64,000 nt of DNA from Prorocentrum cordatum (Eukaryota; Sar; Dinophyceae; Prorocentrales; Prorocentraceae). Shown here piece after piece: positions 10,961 through 23,500 of the stretch (position 1 is the stretch's first letter; each line of letters begins with the position of its first letter). The DNA is taken from positions 44,358-108,357 of the forward strand of contig CAUYUJ010000871.1 of the NCBI GenBank assembly GCA_963575745.1, written 5' to 3'. A program made the position numbers and the translations under genes. The notes beneath the pieces were generated by a model. The model saw nothing but the letters and a program-made list of their open reading frames with translations. It did not search any database and had not been told where the DNA came from.

Positions 10961-11126
10961 GTATCGGCTCGAGAGTTTGCCCGCACTCAGACCGGCTAGG
11001 CCGCGACGCGATGCCGCCCCGCCTCCGGAGTCAGGACTCCCTGGGCCTCGCGAGATCAGGAAGGGGGTCCCAGACAGGGACCCTTATGATTCGCCCTCCC
11101 TATCTCCGCAAGGGCGCCTGCCCGCT
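10961..11126 (+). other. Copy 2 5' UTR
   Basis: Homologous to 29548-29701 in copy 3, with many small indels between the two. Shared blocks include CGGCTCGAGAG, CACTCAGACCG and GCCCCGCCTC. An internal promoter would be expected here in a LINE, but I recognise no specific promoter motif. Confidence 0.6.
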
Positions 11127-13699
11127 ATGGCCCCCAGGTTAAGCCGGAGCGCCGTCGCTCTTCCAAGCAGCCGCCGAGCTCACGTCCTGCTGCTGAAGGG
11201 TCTCTCCTCCAACGCAAGCAGGACTGCATCGCAGCTTTCAAGCAAGCGGGGTCTGACCTCCCCACGGCCGCATACAACGGGCTCGCCGAGCTGAACGCGG
11301 ACGAGCTGCAGGCCACGTACGACATGCACAAGACCAACACAAAGAAGCTCGGCAGTGCCTTGATCCGCATGTGTGCCGCCAACCAGATCAGCTACACGCT
11401 GGATCACCACCAGCGCAGCAAGCCTAAGCGCATTGGTGGTGACACATCACACCCACCAGCTGCGTCCGCACGTCTTCAGGCTGCGGACGCCCAATTCATT
11501 GCCTTGGACCCGGCCTTCTGGAAGGTCCCAGTCCTCGCCGAACCCACATCACTTGACGACGGCAAGACGTACAAGCCCAGTATCAGCCTCCACGACTACG
11601 AGAGCGGTGAACGGCTGCTGCAACACCACCTCGTGCAGGGTAAGCGTACCACGGGTCAGCTTGCGATTGCTGTCATGGGCCCAAAAAACGATAACTACGT
11701 CGGTACCGAGCTCGCCGTCCCCGTGCTGAAGCGTCACCCCAAGGCGCCCAAAGTGGTCCACACGCACGTCCCCGTGACCGTGTACCAGCTGGGCACCAAG
11801 GAAGTCGCCTGCACGGAAAAAGTAGCCGTCGCCACCATCGATCCTGCCGACCACGTATGCTGGATTCGGGTGACCATACATGAAACCGAGGCCATCGCCG
11901 CAGTCCCCTCCATGCATCAGGCCTTCGAGGATCAGTTCTCGGGAGGTGCCCCCGTGAACGGCGGTCCACGCGCCAAGGGTCCTTTCCGAAGGGACTCCGC
12001 TCCACAGGACAAGGCGCGCCAAAACCAAAAGCACAGGGAGTCCAAGAAAGACGCTCGCCGCCAGGAGCTCGACAGTCAGCTGCAGGACACCTTCAAGGCC
12101 CTTTTCCACGGCAACTTTAAAGCCGTCACTATCCTCGAACCCTGCAAAAGTCTAGGCAGGTACGGATCTGGCGTCGGAAAAAGGTCCCTGGCTGCCACTT
12201 TCGGCGTCAGTCTTCAAGCAGTTGGCAAGGTCTTGGCGGGTTCGGGGCAACTCGGCGCCACCTACGACCTCAGCAACGTAGGTGCGGACGAGCCCACTGC
12301 AGACAAGTACCAGACCGTGTGGTTCCCCGAGGACCAGCCCATCACGATGGCAGAGGCGTTTCAGAAGTCGGTGGACTTCAAAGCCCTAGGAGTCGTCAGG
12401 CACGGCAAGTCAGGCTTAGTGGGGATCCGTGTTGCACGTGGGTCAGACGCCGCCAAGGCCGCTGCCGTCAGCATCCGTGGCTGTGAAGCCACTCTCGCCA
12501 AGACGCGATACCGCATCACGGGCATAGCGGCACGCCATGCCACGCTGACCCAGCTTGCTAAGACTCTCACGGGCCCGTCCGTCAAATGGGACTGTGAGGT
12601 CTACCACACCGCCTGGGACCCAGCCACTTCGGCTCAGTTTGCCTTAGTGCGTGCCCATCGTCCCCCACCCACATATACGGTACAGGTCGCAGGGTGCCCC
12701 ATCCCGTGGAGCATCACCGAGGCCCCGCTGGCTGAGGTGGCGCCGAAGAGGGACAACGTTACCATTGTCACCCCTACCACTATCACAGAGCCTGTGACGC
12801 CGCCAGCCCGTGGTGGCGGCTTCAGCCCCGCCACTGGTACACTACTCACCAAAGCGGCCCAGAGCCCTTACCTCCACGACCTCATGACTGCCACGCCCAA
12901 AGGCAAGGGCGTCGCACCGCCCCTGATCCCCAAGGAGGAGCCTTTAGCCAAGCGCCACCGACCCTCAAGTGGGAAACGCGACGCCACGCCGCACGCAAGA
13001 TCACACGGCGCCCCAGGCCGCAGCTCCTCGGCACCCCCGCACAGCACGGATGGAGCTGCCGAGCGGACGGCCGTCCAAGGATCAGGTGGTCATGACCCGC
13101 AGCTTGGCACGGTGGCATCTGAAGGCGGGGGCCACACGGAAGGGGACGCTGCCACAGCCGCCGAGGTACCAGGCAACGCTGACGACGTCGAGATCCTCTC
13201 ATCAGGTGATGAATTCAGCGTGGCATCTCGCGAACTCAACACCTTCGGCGAACGCTTCGCAGCGGCCCCTAAACTGCCAGATGCCGCCACGACCCGCATC
13301 CAACACATGGAACAACAGCACGAGCTGCTTGCCAACACGGTGGATAACATGCAGGTTCAGCTTGCGGGCGTTCTCTCATCCCAGGCCACACTCACGGAGC
13401 ACGTTTCAGGTTTGGAACGAGGGCTTGCCACCGTCGTCACCCAGTAGCAGACGGCAAACACCGAAGCTGCTGCACTGCGTGGCGACATCCAGGCCCTCCT
13501 TGGGCACCTCACGGGGGGCACCATCCACCTGCCACAGGTGGCCACTCTCCAAACAAAAAAAGAGGAAGCTGCATCAGTTGCCGATCCCGTGGCTGTCTGC
13601 GGGTGGATTGACCAGCCAGGCCAGGTCACCCCAGGGACGGGGCCCCCAGGGGCTGACAACGGCAAAGACAAGGGTCGGGCCACTCAGGAACCCTATTGA
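11127..13699 (+). pseudogene. Family A ORF1 (RNA-binding/assembly-type protein), copy 2
   Basis: The ATG at 11127 matches copy 3 (MAPGKPERRRSSKQP in copy 3). A net 2-nt insertion near codon 4 of copy 2 throws the frame off, and the true frame is readable again from about ATG 11324. The protein is basic at the N-terminus. A central conserved region contains VWFPEDQPITMAEAF, GVVRHGKSGLVGIRVARG and FALVRAHRPPPTYTVQVAG. It then has a low-complexity stretch with GGGFSP and a heptad-rich helix (MEQQHELLANTVDNMQVQL) typical of multimerising LINE ORF1 proteins. TAG at 13445-13447 replaces CAA of copy 3; the ancestral stop is TGA 13697-13699. I cannot name the central fold. The ORF1 role is inferred from position and the coiled coil. 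Confidence 0.7.
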
Positions 13700-13870
13700 A
13701 GGTGCCTCAGAGAGCCTGCCTCAGCCCTCCGAGGAAGCGCCTTCAGAGGCATCTCTTCTCTCTTCGCGTCGTATCTCTTTCTTGTCATATCATGTCAGTT
13801 TTGGCAGCAGCACGTGCAAGCTACCTGGTGTAGGGACACCCGTCATCTTGCTGGGGGAGTGATTGTTGCA

Positions 13871-16304
13871 ATGTACATGAGCATGCAGGGGTATCTGAGG
13901 ATGCGTGCTGACATGCAGCTTTTGGCTCATCGCTCGCGCCGCCCGCCAGGCCTCGCCATCATGTGGCGCCTTGCCTGCAGCCTGGCCCTCCCCTCGCTCG
14001 CTGGAGCACACCCGTCTTCAGGCGGTGCGCCCCAGCATGGGGGTGAGGTTTTCCTGCGACACGCTGAACGTGGGACTCTTTTCTACTTTTACGATGACAG
14101 CATCTACAAGTACGATCACTGCACCATTTTGGACCCGATCGTGAACAGCACCGCCGCCGCGGGTCCGTGCGGCAACGGATCGCTGGGCGCCATCGTGAGC
14201 GCATGCACGCCCTTGTCAACTACGACACATGCATCGAAATCCACCCCCAGCGTGGCCTCGACTGCGGTGCAGCAGATCTTTGACGGGGACGTTGATATAG
14301 GCCAGGCACGCAGTGGCGGCTTCAGCCCCGCTGTCGTGCCCCGCTATTGCCCCACGGGTCTCACCACCCCCCTGTGCGCTAGGGGCGAACCCGAGGAGGA
14401 CCCTGCTTTCTGGCACCTGATGATGATCCGTGCCCGGCTCATACCGTGTGCTGCGGCGTGGGCACCAGGTGAGGACCACCAGGACGTGTTCTGGGCATGG
14501 CTCGAGGACTGCGTCCCGTACATCCTGGCGACGCTTCATCTGCCACAGTACGACCACCTCTTCCAGGAGGATTCTGAGGACACAACCGACGCCCTGCGCC
14601 AGCCAGCTCACCGCGCTCGACATGTGCGAGGACATCTGGTATAGAGCGGGCCTCGACAGACAGCGCACAAACCGCAACCTCACTCTTATCCAAGGCAGCC
14701 GCGAGTATTCCACCCGTTACTTTGGCCTCCTTCTGGAATACCAGGGTGCTCGTGCCCAGCTTGTCGGCCCAGAAGCTTTCACGGCACCTTTGCCGCCATA
14801 CCTCTCACGGGCCCACGCCTTACTACCAAGAGGCCTTCCCCCACCCGACCAAGACGCCCTGGCGTACCTCGCCGATGCGATCCTGCACCACCCGACAGAC
14901 ATGCAGCCGCTTGTGGAGGCAGAGCTCGCCGCGGCACCGATGGAACCGCTTAACCCACCACCGCCAGCTGGCCTCGCCCAGCACGCCACGGGTGACCAGG
15001 CCGCAGACGACCCCGTACCATGGTTGCCTCAGCACATCGCGGCCAGCGACAACAGCGACACACCCCAGGACTCATTCCATGCGTCGGACGATATCAGCAA
15101 CATATCCCTGGGCTCGGTCCACGTGGACGATAGCCAGGACGACATGGAAACCCAGGATCGCGACGGCACAACACCACCTGGCGACACGGCCCAGCGTGAC
15201 CGCGACAGTGAACCCTACTTAGGGCACACCTCGTCGCACAGCAGTCCGCCCAACAACTCGGCTCAGGCCGACCCCTGCGCACAGCTCAACGACGCTGAAG
15301 GCGTCATTGCCGCCGACGCGACAAGCCATTCCACTGCATCGCCAGCTCATGCCAGCCCGTGCAGTGGCGGCTTCAGCCCCGCTGCAGCACTGGCTAGACC
15401 TGGACATCCCCAGACCGCAGGTGGCAGCACCACGCCCTTCACATCTGTACACCGTGACAACGTGACCGACTCCAGCCCCAGTGTCATTGGCCACTGGCAG
15501 GCCGACATCGACAACGACCCCATCGATGATGAGTACCCAGATGCCAGTGGTTCCCACGAGCCCCAGCACAGCGCAGCGGCATCACGACATTGTGGCTGCC
15601 TCATCTGCCTCTTTGTGGCCACGTACGCCATCGCGATAGCAATGCCGTGCAAGGACCAGATCGATGGGTACTTGCCGACACCGAGCCGAGACCCCAGCTA
15701 CCGACAACGACGACGACGCAAAGCGACGGCACCAGGCCCATCTGTGCCCACCACATCCCGACGCACAACGACACACAACGGCACGTCCGCATTGTGGGCC
15801 ACTCTCAAATGGACCAGCGTCAAACTCAGAGATAGCGTCTCGGGCGGAGCCACCGCGGTCGGGGTCGGCCTCGGGTGTGTCCTTAAATGGGCCAGCGGCA
15901 AGCTTGGGGCCATTGCCACGGGTGGAGTCGTGTGTGGTCTTCTACTCGTTGGTGCCAAACTTCTTGCCCAAGGAGCTGTTGGACACGTAGGAGCCCGCAT
16001 CTGTGCGCGGGCCCTGGACTCATCCACAGCCCAGTGGTGCCTCCGCTGTTGCCAACCGAGCAGGAGGCCGCGTGAGGAGGCCACATACACAATGCCGTGC
16101 ACGCTCGCCGACGAACACGACGACCAGCACGTGCACGCACTCCGACATCCGCTGCTACAGGAACACTACGCCGCAGCAGTTGCCGCCGCAGTCGCCGATG
16201 TCACTACCGCCACCACCGCCGCCATCGTCGAAGTCACTGCCGCCGTATCGCGAGCCTCGTCTGTCACACAAAGATCGACCAGCCCGTCTCCACGAGACGG
16301 CTCC
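13871..16304 (+). pseudogene. Family A ORF2, N-terminal part: putative signal peptide and membrane segments
   Basis: The start is uncertain: several ATGs (13871 onward) precede MWRLACSLALPSLAGA at about 13961, which looks like a secretory signal peptide. Downstream come NSTAAAG, an N-glycosylation-type site, then Cys and acidic Ser/Thr/Pro-rich stretches with three GGFSP-type motifs. Two hydrophobic spans follow: CLICLFVATYAIAIAM (about 15595) and GVVCGLLLVGAKLLAQG (about 15925). A 4-nt duplication (ccag) near 14602 shifts the frame relative to copy 3. The frame then continues to the A-rich insertion. I find no known family. A membrane-targeted or envelope-like role is speculative, and hydrophobic stretches can arise by chance in a polyprotein. 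Confidence 0.5.
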
Positions 16305-16334
16305 AAAAAAATAAGAAGAAAAAAAAAGAGAAAG

Positions 16335-16368
<34 letters not shown>

Positions 16369-16399
16369 AAAAAAAACAAAAAAAAAAAAAAAAAAAGAA

Positions 16400-16446
<47 letters not shown>

Positions 16447-16450
16447 AAAA
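16305..16450. repeat. A-rich expansion inside ORF2 of copy 2
   Basis: Copy 3 reads GGCTCC-AAAA-GCGGC at this spot. Copy 2 has about 142 extra bases of nearly pure A with scattered G, T and C, starting and ending in the A-run, which shifts the frame. A similar A-rich block sits in ORF1 of copy 3 at another site. It could be a genuine microsatellite expansion, a poly(A)-only retro-insertion or a long-read assembly artefact. Confidence 0.85.
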
Positions 16451-18071
16451 GCGGCGCGGCATACGGTAACCTACCGACTAACGAGGATGCCACAGCACAC
16501 GACAGCGACACCGAGGCAAGGGAAACACGTGAGTGCACCCACGATAGCCCGTGGTCCATCTTCCGACATGCTGATGCTCGTGGTTCCTCTCCCGACGCGG
16601 ACACCCAACCACCACGACGGCGAGCACGTTATGCATCACCCCACAGGCCCCAGGCGCCTTCAGGCCCTGGTATGCCTTACACAGCCCTCAAGCCACCGAC
16701 ACGCAACTTACGCAACACCATCCAGCGCGACCCAGCGGTCCCCGTGCCGCCGAAGAGCATACTTAACGCCATGTATCAAAACGGCTTTGCGCTTGGTAAC
16801 AGTGGCGTGTCTACAGAGGACATCAAAGACGCTCTGCGACTCCACGACCATCCTCGATTCACCCATGATCCAACACTCCAAGCGCTGGGGCCGTGGACGG
16901 ACATCATGCAGAGGCCCCCGAACCGCCTCACTTGGGTGCTGGAAGACTCGGGCGGGAACTCAGGCGAGACAATCTTCCCATACCTCACGTGGGACCTCCG
17001 CCAACCCACCACCGACGCGCCCACTGTCTTCTGGCATGGGACCCGCGGCGACCTTGCGGCCCGTCTTGCTGCCAGTGGAGGGCACCTCTTGCCAGGTCCC
17101 CGCCGTGAAGCGAAGGGCCGAACTGGCACCAACGTTGGCCGCACGTACGCGAGCGTGCACCCTTCGCTGGCCGCGTGGTACGCAATGCCGCCCCACCCGC
17201 CCTACAGTCTCGAAGACGACACCCTCGCGTGGGGACCCATCGCACTCTGGATGTGCGAGGCCACCCAACCACCGCGCGGGGAAAACAGGCACAACTTCGT
17301 GAAAGGGGAGGCCCACGGAGCGCGCCTCATTTACCCTCGGGTCCTGAGCCTCCTCATCCGCATGGACTGGTGCGCCCCCACAGAAGCTGCTTCCAGGTGC
17401 CGTGCCCTACCACACGCCTATGGCATGGGCGACTGCGCGCACGCCCTTCACATCGCTGGCTACGATCACCCAGATCTCCGTGAGGCGGCTGAAGCTCACG
17501 ACCAGGAAGCTAGCACCAGGCGCAGACCAGCCATCGCGGCAGCGTGGCCACCGCCGCAGGCACTATACTCGCCAGGGGCAGCGCGAGTATGGGCCAAACA
17601 GCACTACGACACTGAAGCAGCCACCAGGGATGACCCTAACCAGCCCCGCCCACGCGTCTCGCTTCACATGCTCCAGCTGGACCCGAAACCACTCATCGAC
17701 CTGGTGTACACTGGCTTGCAAGCTGTCCCCGTGCGGGGCATCCTGACGCACGCGGGTCGCGCCCCAGCGGCTCCAGCCCTGGGGCCGCGTCTGGCCCACC
17801 ACGCACTTACAAGTCAGGCACAGCCCTGGCGCACAGTCCAGACCGCTCATCGACGTCATCAGGAGCCGACGAACGCCGTACGCCTTCCCTCATCAGTGCG
17901 GCCGCCGCCCTCGCCCGAGGCCGTGCCCGCCCACGGCGATCTGCCTCTCGCTCGTCACGACAGAGTGGCGGAAATTCCACCTCAGACAACAGTGGCATCG
18001 AGACGTGGGAGCACATTGAGACGGAAGAGGAGCCGACTGCCTACCACGTCCTCGCCTACCACGTCCGTGAT
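16451..18071 (+). pseudogene. Family A ORF2, ADP-ribosyltransferase-like region, copy 2
   Basis: The clean part runs from MPYTALKPPTRNLRN (16672) to about 17740. It contains VFWHGTRGDLAARLAASGG, then GTNVGRTYASVHPSLAAWYA, then GPIALWMCEA. The order and spacing resemble the H-Y core of PARP-type ADP-ribosyltransferases (HGT/S near the first strand, Y followed by a SxxAxxYA helix). The third catalytic residue (Glu in classical PARPs) is not obvious; the matching strand may be ARLIYPRVLSLLI. So the domain may be inactive, or only the fold is similar. A 1-nt loss in a G-run near 17738 shifts the frame relative to copy 3. The family call rests on motif recognition only. Confidence 0.45.
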
Positions 18072-20558
18072 GTGCGGACCCGTGTCAATGCCCCTGGCAT
18101 CGAGGTCTGGCTCGACCCTGGAGATCACCACGACGGCGCCTACTTACCGTGGGGGACGACAGTCATGGGCCACCGCGTTATAGACCCTGCGGTGGCGGGG
18201 CGGGACGGCTGGGTCATCCTCCACCACGACCACGGCGACACCACTACTAAGCTCTGGGCACCGACCCAAGTCCACGTCAAAGCGGACGACACCTGGCGCA
18301 CCGTCATGGTACCAGCGGACATGGGGCCCCAGTGGATCAGGTGCCACGCCGAGGACGCTCGCCTCCCCGCCGAGGTTGTCCGCACTACAGGCCAAGCCTG
18401 GTTTGCTGACGGCTGGCCCTTGTGGGATCGCCCGCGACCCCACCCAGACGACCCAGGCACAAACGAGCATGCGCTCCCACCTCTACCAGGACGCTGGTCT
18501 TGCCTACAGTGTCGATTCCAAAGCTGTCAGTACTGTGCGGCTCGCCACAACACGCAGCTCGGCACCTCGGGCCAACCAACGTGCCCAGACTGCGCCCGCA
18601 GCGGACTGCGTACACTTATGGACTGGTCCACGGACTACTCGTGCAACAGTTGGACGTGTGCATACAGCACCAACTACAGGGACTCCGACACATGCTGCCT
18701 GTCCAGCAGGTGCCCCCATCCCCCCAGTCCACACAGCCTGCTCGACGTCCGTGCCACAGGGATGCCGCCGCACATCCTTGCCCGCCAATTCGGCAACGCG
18801 CCAGCCCTCCACGACCTTAAGGAACCCCCCCGAGCGCCTTCAGGCCCCGGGGGGGAACCTCCACAACCAGGGCAAGCAGGTTACCAGGGTCAATGGTACT
18901 TCCCACCGCAGCCGCGGCGCGTCCCCAGGCAGGGACTGCCTGACGGCACAAGGCGGCCACCTGGGTTCACAGGAACGGGGATGCCCGAAGAACCTCTCCC
19001 CGACCAACCTCTGTGGAGGGAAGGCTACGTGCTCTTCAGCCCCCACCGGGCCCTCAAGGAGGAATTCACCTTCAACAAGACGGTCCGCCGACCCTACTCC
19101 CTAGCCATCACCAACATGTACAGGGACCGTGTCACGGTCAGGACCGTCTGCGAGTCGATCGCCGAGCGCATCCACACTACCCGCACCCGCTGGCGAGATG
19201 TGGTACTGTACTGGGACGCCGAGGGTGGTCCTGGGCCTCAAGCCCTCGACTACGACATGCGACTCTGCGACGCCATGGTGAGCCGTGCCACGACCGAAGC
19301 CGAGCTAAACCACGACCGCAGCAACCGTGGTAGTTTCTGCCTCTATGGACCAGCGCACCAGCGAGCTGTCAACATCACGGCGATCTCCGAGCCGCAGAAC
19401 ATCGACTACATGGAGCATGTGCGGCGATACTCACCCGTAGGGGGGACCTACCCTGACCACGCCTTCGAGCACGTCTATCGGGGCTGGCAGCGGCCCGACG
19501 TGCCCACCATCCTCCCCGACACCCGTCCCCTCTCGAGAGCCGACTGGCAGCGACACCAACAGCACCAGCAGCGCATCCAGCAGCGCGACCAACGTGACGC
19601 AGGACAGCAGGGCACGCCACGCTACCGCTCTCCCGCGCGAGTCCCGACAGGCGGTAACACGGCCTACGACGGGGTTGCCGCCTACTACCGTGGCCCCATA
19701 GGTGCCAGGCCCGCGGCTGCTGGAGCAGCCGCCTCCAGCTACGGCCACGCCCCCCACGCCAGGGTACACCCAGCGGTCATCGGCTACCCGCGTGCACCCG
19801 TGCAGGCCCTCCCAAGGGCCACCTCGCCAGTGCCAGGGTCCACGCGCGCCTGGGGCCTTTACTCAGGCCGACATGATGGCACCTCCAGAAACCAGCCCGC
19901 AGTGATAACCCCTGCGGCTTCAGCCCAGGGGGCTGCAACAAACCGTGGCAGGACTGGGCGCCCCGAAGGATGGCGTGATGCGAACGTGCGCGCTTGGCAA
20001 CCGCGCCAGCACACGCCCCCGCCAAACGTGGCTGCAGCATTGCGCCCTGCCCAGGCAAAACCCGCCCCACCTGAGCGGGAGAGGCAGCCGCTTACCCCGC
20101 TCGTCCTCGCGCACATCCAGGCGCATCACAGCGCCTCCCCGCGGCACAGCGAGGGAGGCGCCCACCACGTCAGCCCCCGCCCCGACGCTGTCGACCCTGA
20201 CCAGGCCACAGCCACGGCGGAGGGCGGCACAAGCGCCTCTCGCCAGCCCAGCCCATCACCCTGCGCGGCGCCGATCCGATCCCCGAGTAGGGCGGATTCC
20301 GAGCGCGCTAATGCCCAGGCGACCTCGCCACGCGACCGCCACACGGGTGGGCGCGTCCCGCGCAGCAGGACCTGCAGCCGCCACAGCTCACGCAAGGCCC
20401 CAGGGAGCTCCACGAGCTCGCCGCCTCGCGAGACTCAGGCTGATGGCCGAGCCCCCGAAGTGGTGCCACGCTTCGGAGCCAGCGTCATCGACCTGGCCAG
20501 GTCGACCTCGAGCCGACGCCGTCCACGGACCACGAGCCGCCGCTGCCCACCCGCGTGA
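18072..20558 (+). pseudogene. Family A ORF2, Cys-rich fingers and Pro/Arg-rich linker, copy 2
   Basis: An N-terminal conserved block (GIEVWLDPGDHHDGAYLPWG, WRTVMVPADMG) is followed by closely spaced CxxC pairs: CLQC, CQYC, CPDC, then CNSWTCAYSTNYRDSDTC and CC. The last group has the C-x4-C-N-C look of RanBP2-like zinc fingers, so nucleic-acid or protein binding is plausible. After a Pro/Gly-rich spacer comes another conserved block (EEFTFNKTVRRPYSLAITNM, GSFCLYGPAHQRAVNITAIS). A long disordered Pro/Arg/Ser stretch then runs to the endonuclease. A 1-nt deletion near 20490 shifts the frame, and the ancestral reading continues into the next segment. The function of the conserved blocks is unknown. 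Confidence 0.55.
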
Positions 20559-23500
20559 TCGTCCCCATCGACGAGGCGCCAACCTTCGACCCGTTCAAGA
20601 ACAAGTATCGTGTCAAGAACCTTGTGGCGGGTTTCGGCGGTGGCTCACCGCTCTCACCTCAGAGTCGGGGCGGAGCCCCCGCCACCTCAGCCGCTGCCGC
20701 GGCAGCGGCGGCCCCGCGGGGAATCAGCCCTGTCCGCAACGTGGGCCTCACGGCAGCGGGCATGGACGAGGCCCAGCGCCAGGCCTCCGACCGTGCTGCT
20801 GGAGCTGTTCCACCAGATGCTGCTCATCAAGATACTGACGGGGCGGGCGCGCCACCGCAGGACGGACCAGCGGTGTCGCGTGCGCAGTATATGCGCGTGC
20901 GTTGTGCCGCTGCCGCGCCTAGCCGCCGCCGCTGGTTCGCTTTTGCTTTTGTGTTCGGCAGGACGGATCGAGGAGTCGCCTCCCTCTCCCTCTGCTGCCG
21001 TCTCACCTCTCCTCCCCTCGTCCCCTATGGTACAGGAGTGAGGAGGATTTTTCGAGACAGTTTTACTGACGTTTATGAACCCCCCCTGGCGCAGTGCCGA
21101 CCGTGTCCCGCCTATACTTCTGGCCTGACGGCGGCTTCAGCCCCGGTCAAGCTAATCCATAGGAACGCCATGAGCTCCTACTGTGGCCAAGCCTTCTACC
21201 TGGGCGAGGGTCAGGCTGACCTACACCGTGCGGGGCGTGCAAACCCCAGCTCCACCGATGGAGACGGGCCAGGTCGCTCCATACACCTCGTCAGCCTAAA
21301 CATCACCAGTCTCTCAGCGAACTGGCCAACCATCACCGCTCTTGGTGTCGACCACAACGCCGCAGTCATAGCACTGCAGGAGACCCGACATGCCAAGCCG
21401 ACCAGACAAGCCATCGCTACCAGCGCCGCCAATCCACTCCACGGAGGATACCACGCCAGTCTTGGACCTGACCTGGATCTGGCGCGAGCCCAGCGCAGAG
21501 CTGCCCACGGCGGCACAGACCACACCGTCGTGGGCAACACTGGCGCCTCGGGAGGGGTCGCCATCCTCTCTAAGGATGCCATTGTCGACTCCACTGTCGA
21601 CGACAATGCGCCCTGTATCGTCGCCCTCAAGGCCAAGAAAAGATGGCACGAGGTCTTTCTCCCGCTCTGCACTCAGCACCGCCGCAGGCGGCGACGAAAC
21701 AACCACGGGCCCGCGGGGATCTACATAGCGAGCCTCTACGGGATTGCTGGAGGAGACAGCACAGCTCTTTTTCGGCTCGCTGACTGCGCCGCCGCTAGGG
21801 TCGGCTCAGCCCCCTACTTCATCTGCATGGACGCCAATACGAACATCGACGACAATCCACACCTTCTGCACATGTTGCAGCACGGATGGTTCAACGTCGC
21901 TGAGGGCACACCAGACCACACCATGCACACATACGGCAATATCCCTGACTGGGACCGCGTCACCAAGTGCCCCCGCACTTCGCGCATCGATTATATCATT
22001 GCCAACCCAGCGGCGCGATCCCTTGTCACCGACTTCTGCTATCTTCGCGACTTGCCAGCGAAGTCTCATGTTGGCCTGCAGGTCACGCTTGACCTCAGTC
22101 GCCTCGACCATACGGCCCGACGTCTTCTTGCCCCCACGCCCTACCCTCCCAACGATGGAGCTCATGAGGGTCACGAGCTGCAGGCACTAGGGACCCTCAT
22201 CGCTGGGCGATATCAGGACCGCATGGAACAGGCCGACACACGCGACGACGTGGAGCGCATGTTCGCCCTGGCTAACGAGGCCAGTCATGAGTACCATCTC
22301 ACCCGTCTGCGCGACCTGCCACCTCCACCGCCCGACCACCCAAAAAAGAAGCCCCCCACCATGCACGGGCTCACGCCCATGTTCGAAGAGCGACCAGTTG
22401 TCCCCCGCGCCTTCCCCACCTACGGAGCTTCCACGATACACATGAACCGACTGCGCAAGCTCCATCGGCAACTCTGTGAGCTTCGTTTCATCGGACAGCA
22501 CCACCATTTAGACTGCCGTGCCATCCCGCCGTACCTTGCGCAGCGCATCGACTGCACGTGGACCGCGGCCCGCCTCCTATGCCACAAGCTGCGCCCCACG
22601 GTTCTCCTTGACTTCCCCGAGGCCTGGACCCCCGACGAGCCAGCACCTCACGGAGAGCACCTTGACGGTTTGATCCAAAACCTCGACTTAGAGCTGGCGC
22701 GACGTGCGAACCGTGCCAAAGCTGAACGCATCAAGATATGGGCTGAGGGCGTCCGCGAGCCAAGCGGGCGAAAGGCGGCCATATACGCACGGGCTGCTGA
22801 CAGCTCGCCCACGGCGTATCTCCGCACGCCTACCACACCTGACGATACGCAACTCCACTGCGACACCAACGCCTTTAAACCTGACGAAGCTAGCACGGAC
22901 GACAGCGACGCTGACACCGAAGCTGGCGGCTTCAGCCCCAGCGACGGTAGTTCGCCCGACACGGACAGCGACGAAGACCACACTCGCGAACCACCACCTG
23001 CGCAAGTCCCCGACATTCTCCCTGCCAACGCCATTGTTGCTAACACCAAGGACATGCTTAAGCTCATGGTCGACACCTGGGAGCCCATCTTGGGCAGGTA
23101 CCGTGCCCGTGCTGGACATGACGCCGAAGCCATGCCGACGTGGGCTGACTTCTACGACGAGTACCGACAAGAGCTGCCTACGCCATCACCAGCCACCCCT
23201 TTCCACCTCACCGATGACCAACTCATCCACTTTATTCGCACCCGTTCACCGCGCCGCGCGGGGGGACTGGACGGCTGGACTACTAAGGAGGCTAAGGAGT
23301 TACCCGACGACATTCTTCGCCTCTTCGCCAGCGTCTTACGCGCTATGCAACGCACTGGCACCATCCCAGAACCCCTCCTCCATGTGCCAAACCCGTGCCT
23401 CCGAAAAGGCCGAGGCGAACTCCCAACGGACCAACGACTTCTCTCGGTGCTTTCCGTTTGGATGTATGCGTGGGAAGCGCCAGCTTACCGCAGCCTCACG

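Noticed and set aside
21211-21706. Long minus-strand ORFs opposite the LINE coding regions (also at 11549-12109, 25489-26358 and 51389-52258)
   Set aside because: They mirror the high-GC codon pattern of the sense LINE protein; no domain is recognisable and they occur only where the sense frame is coding.
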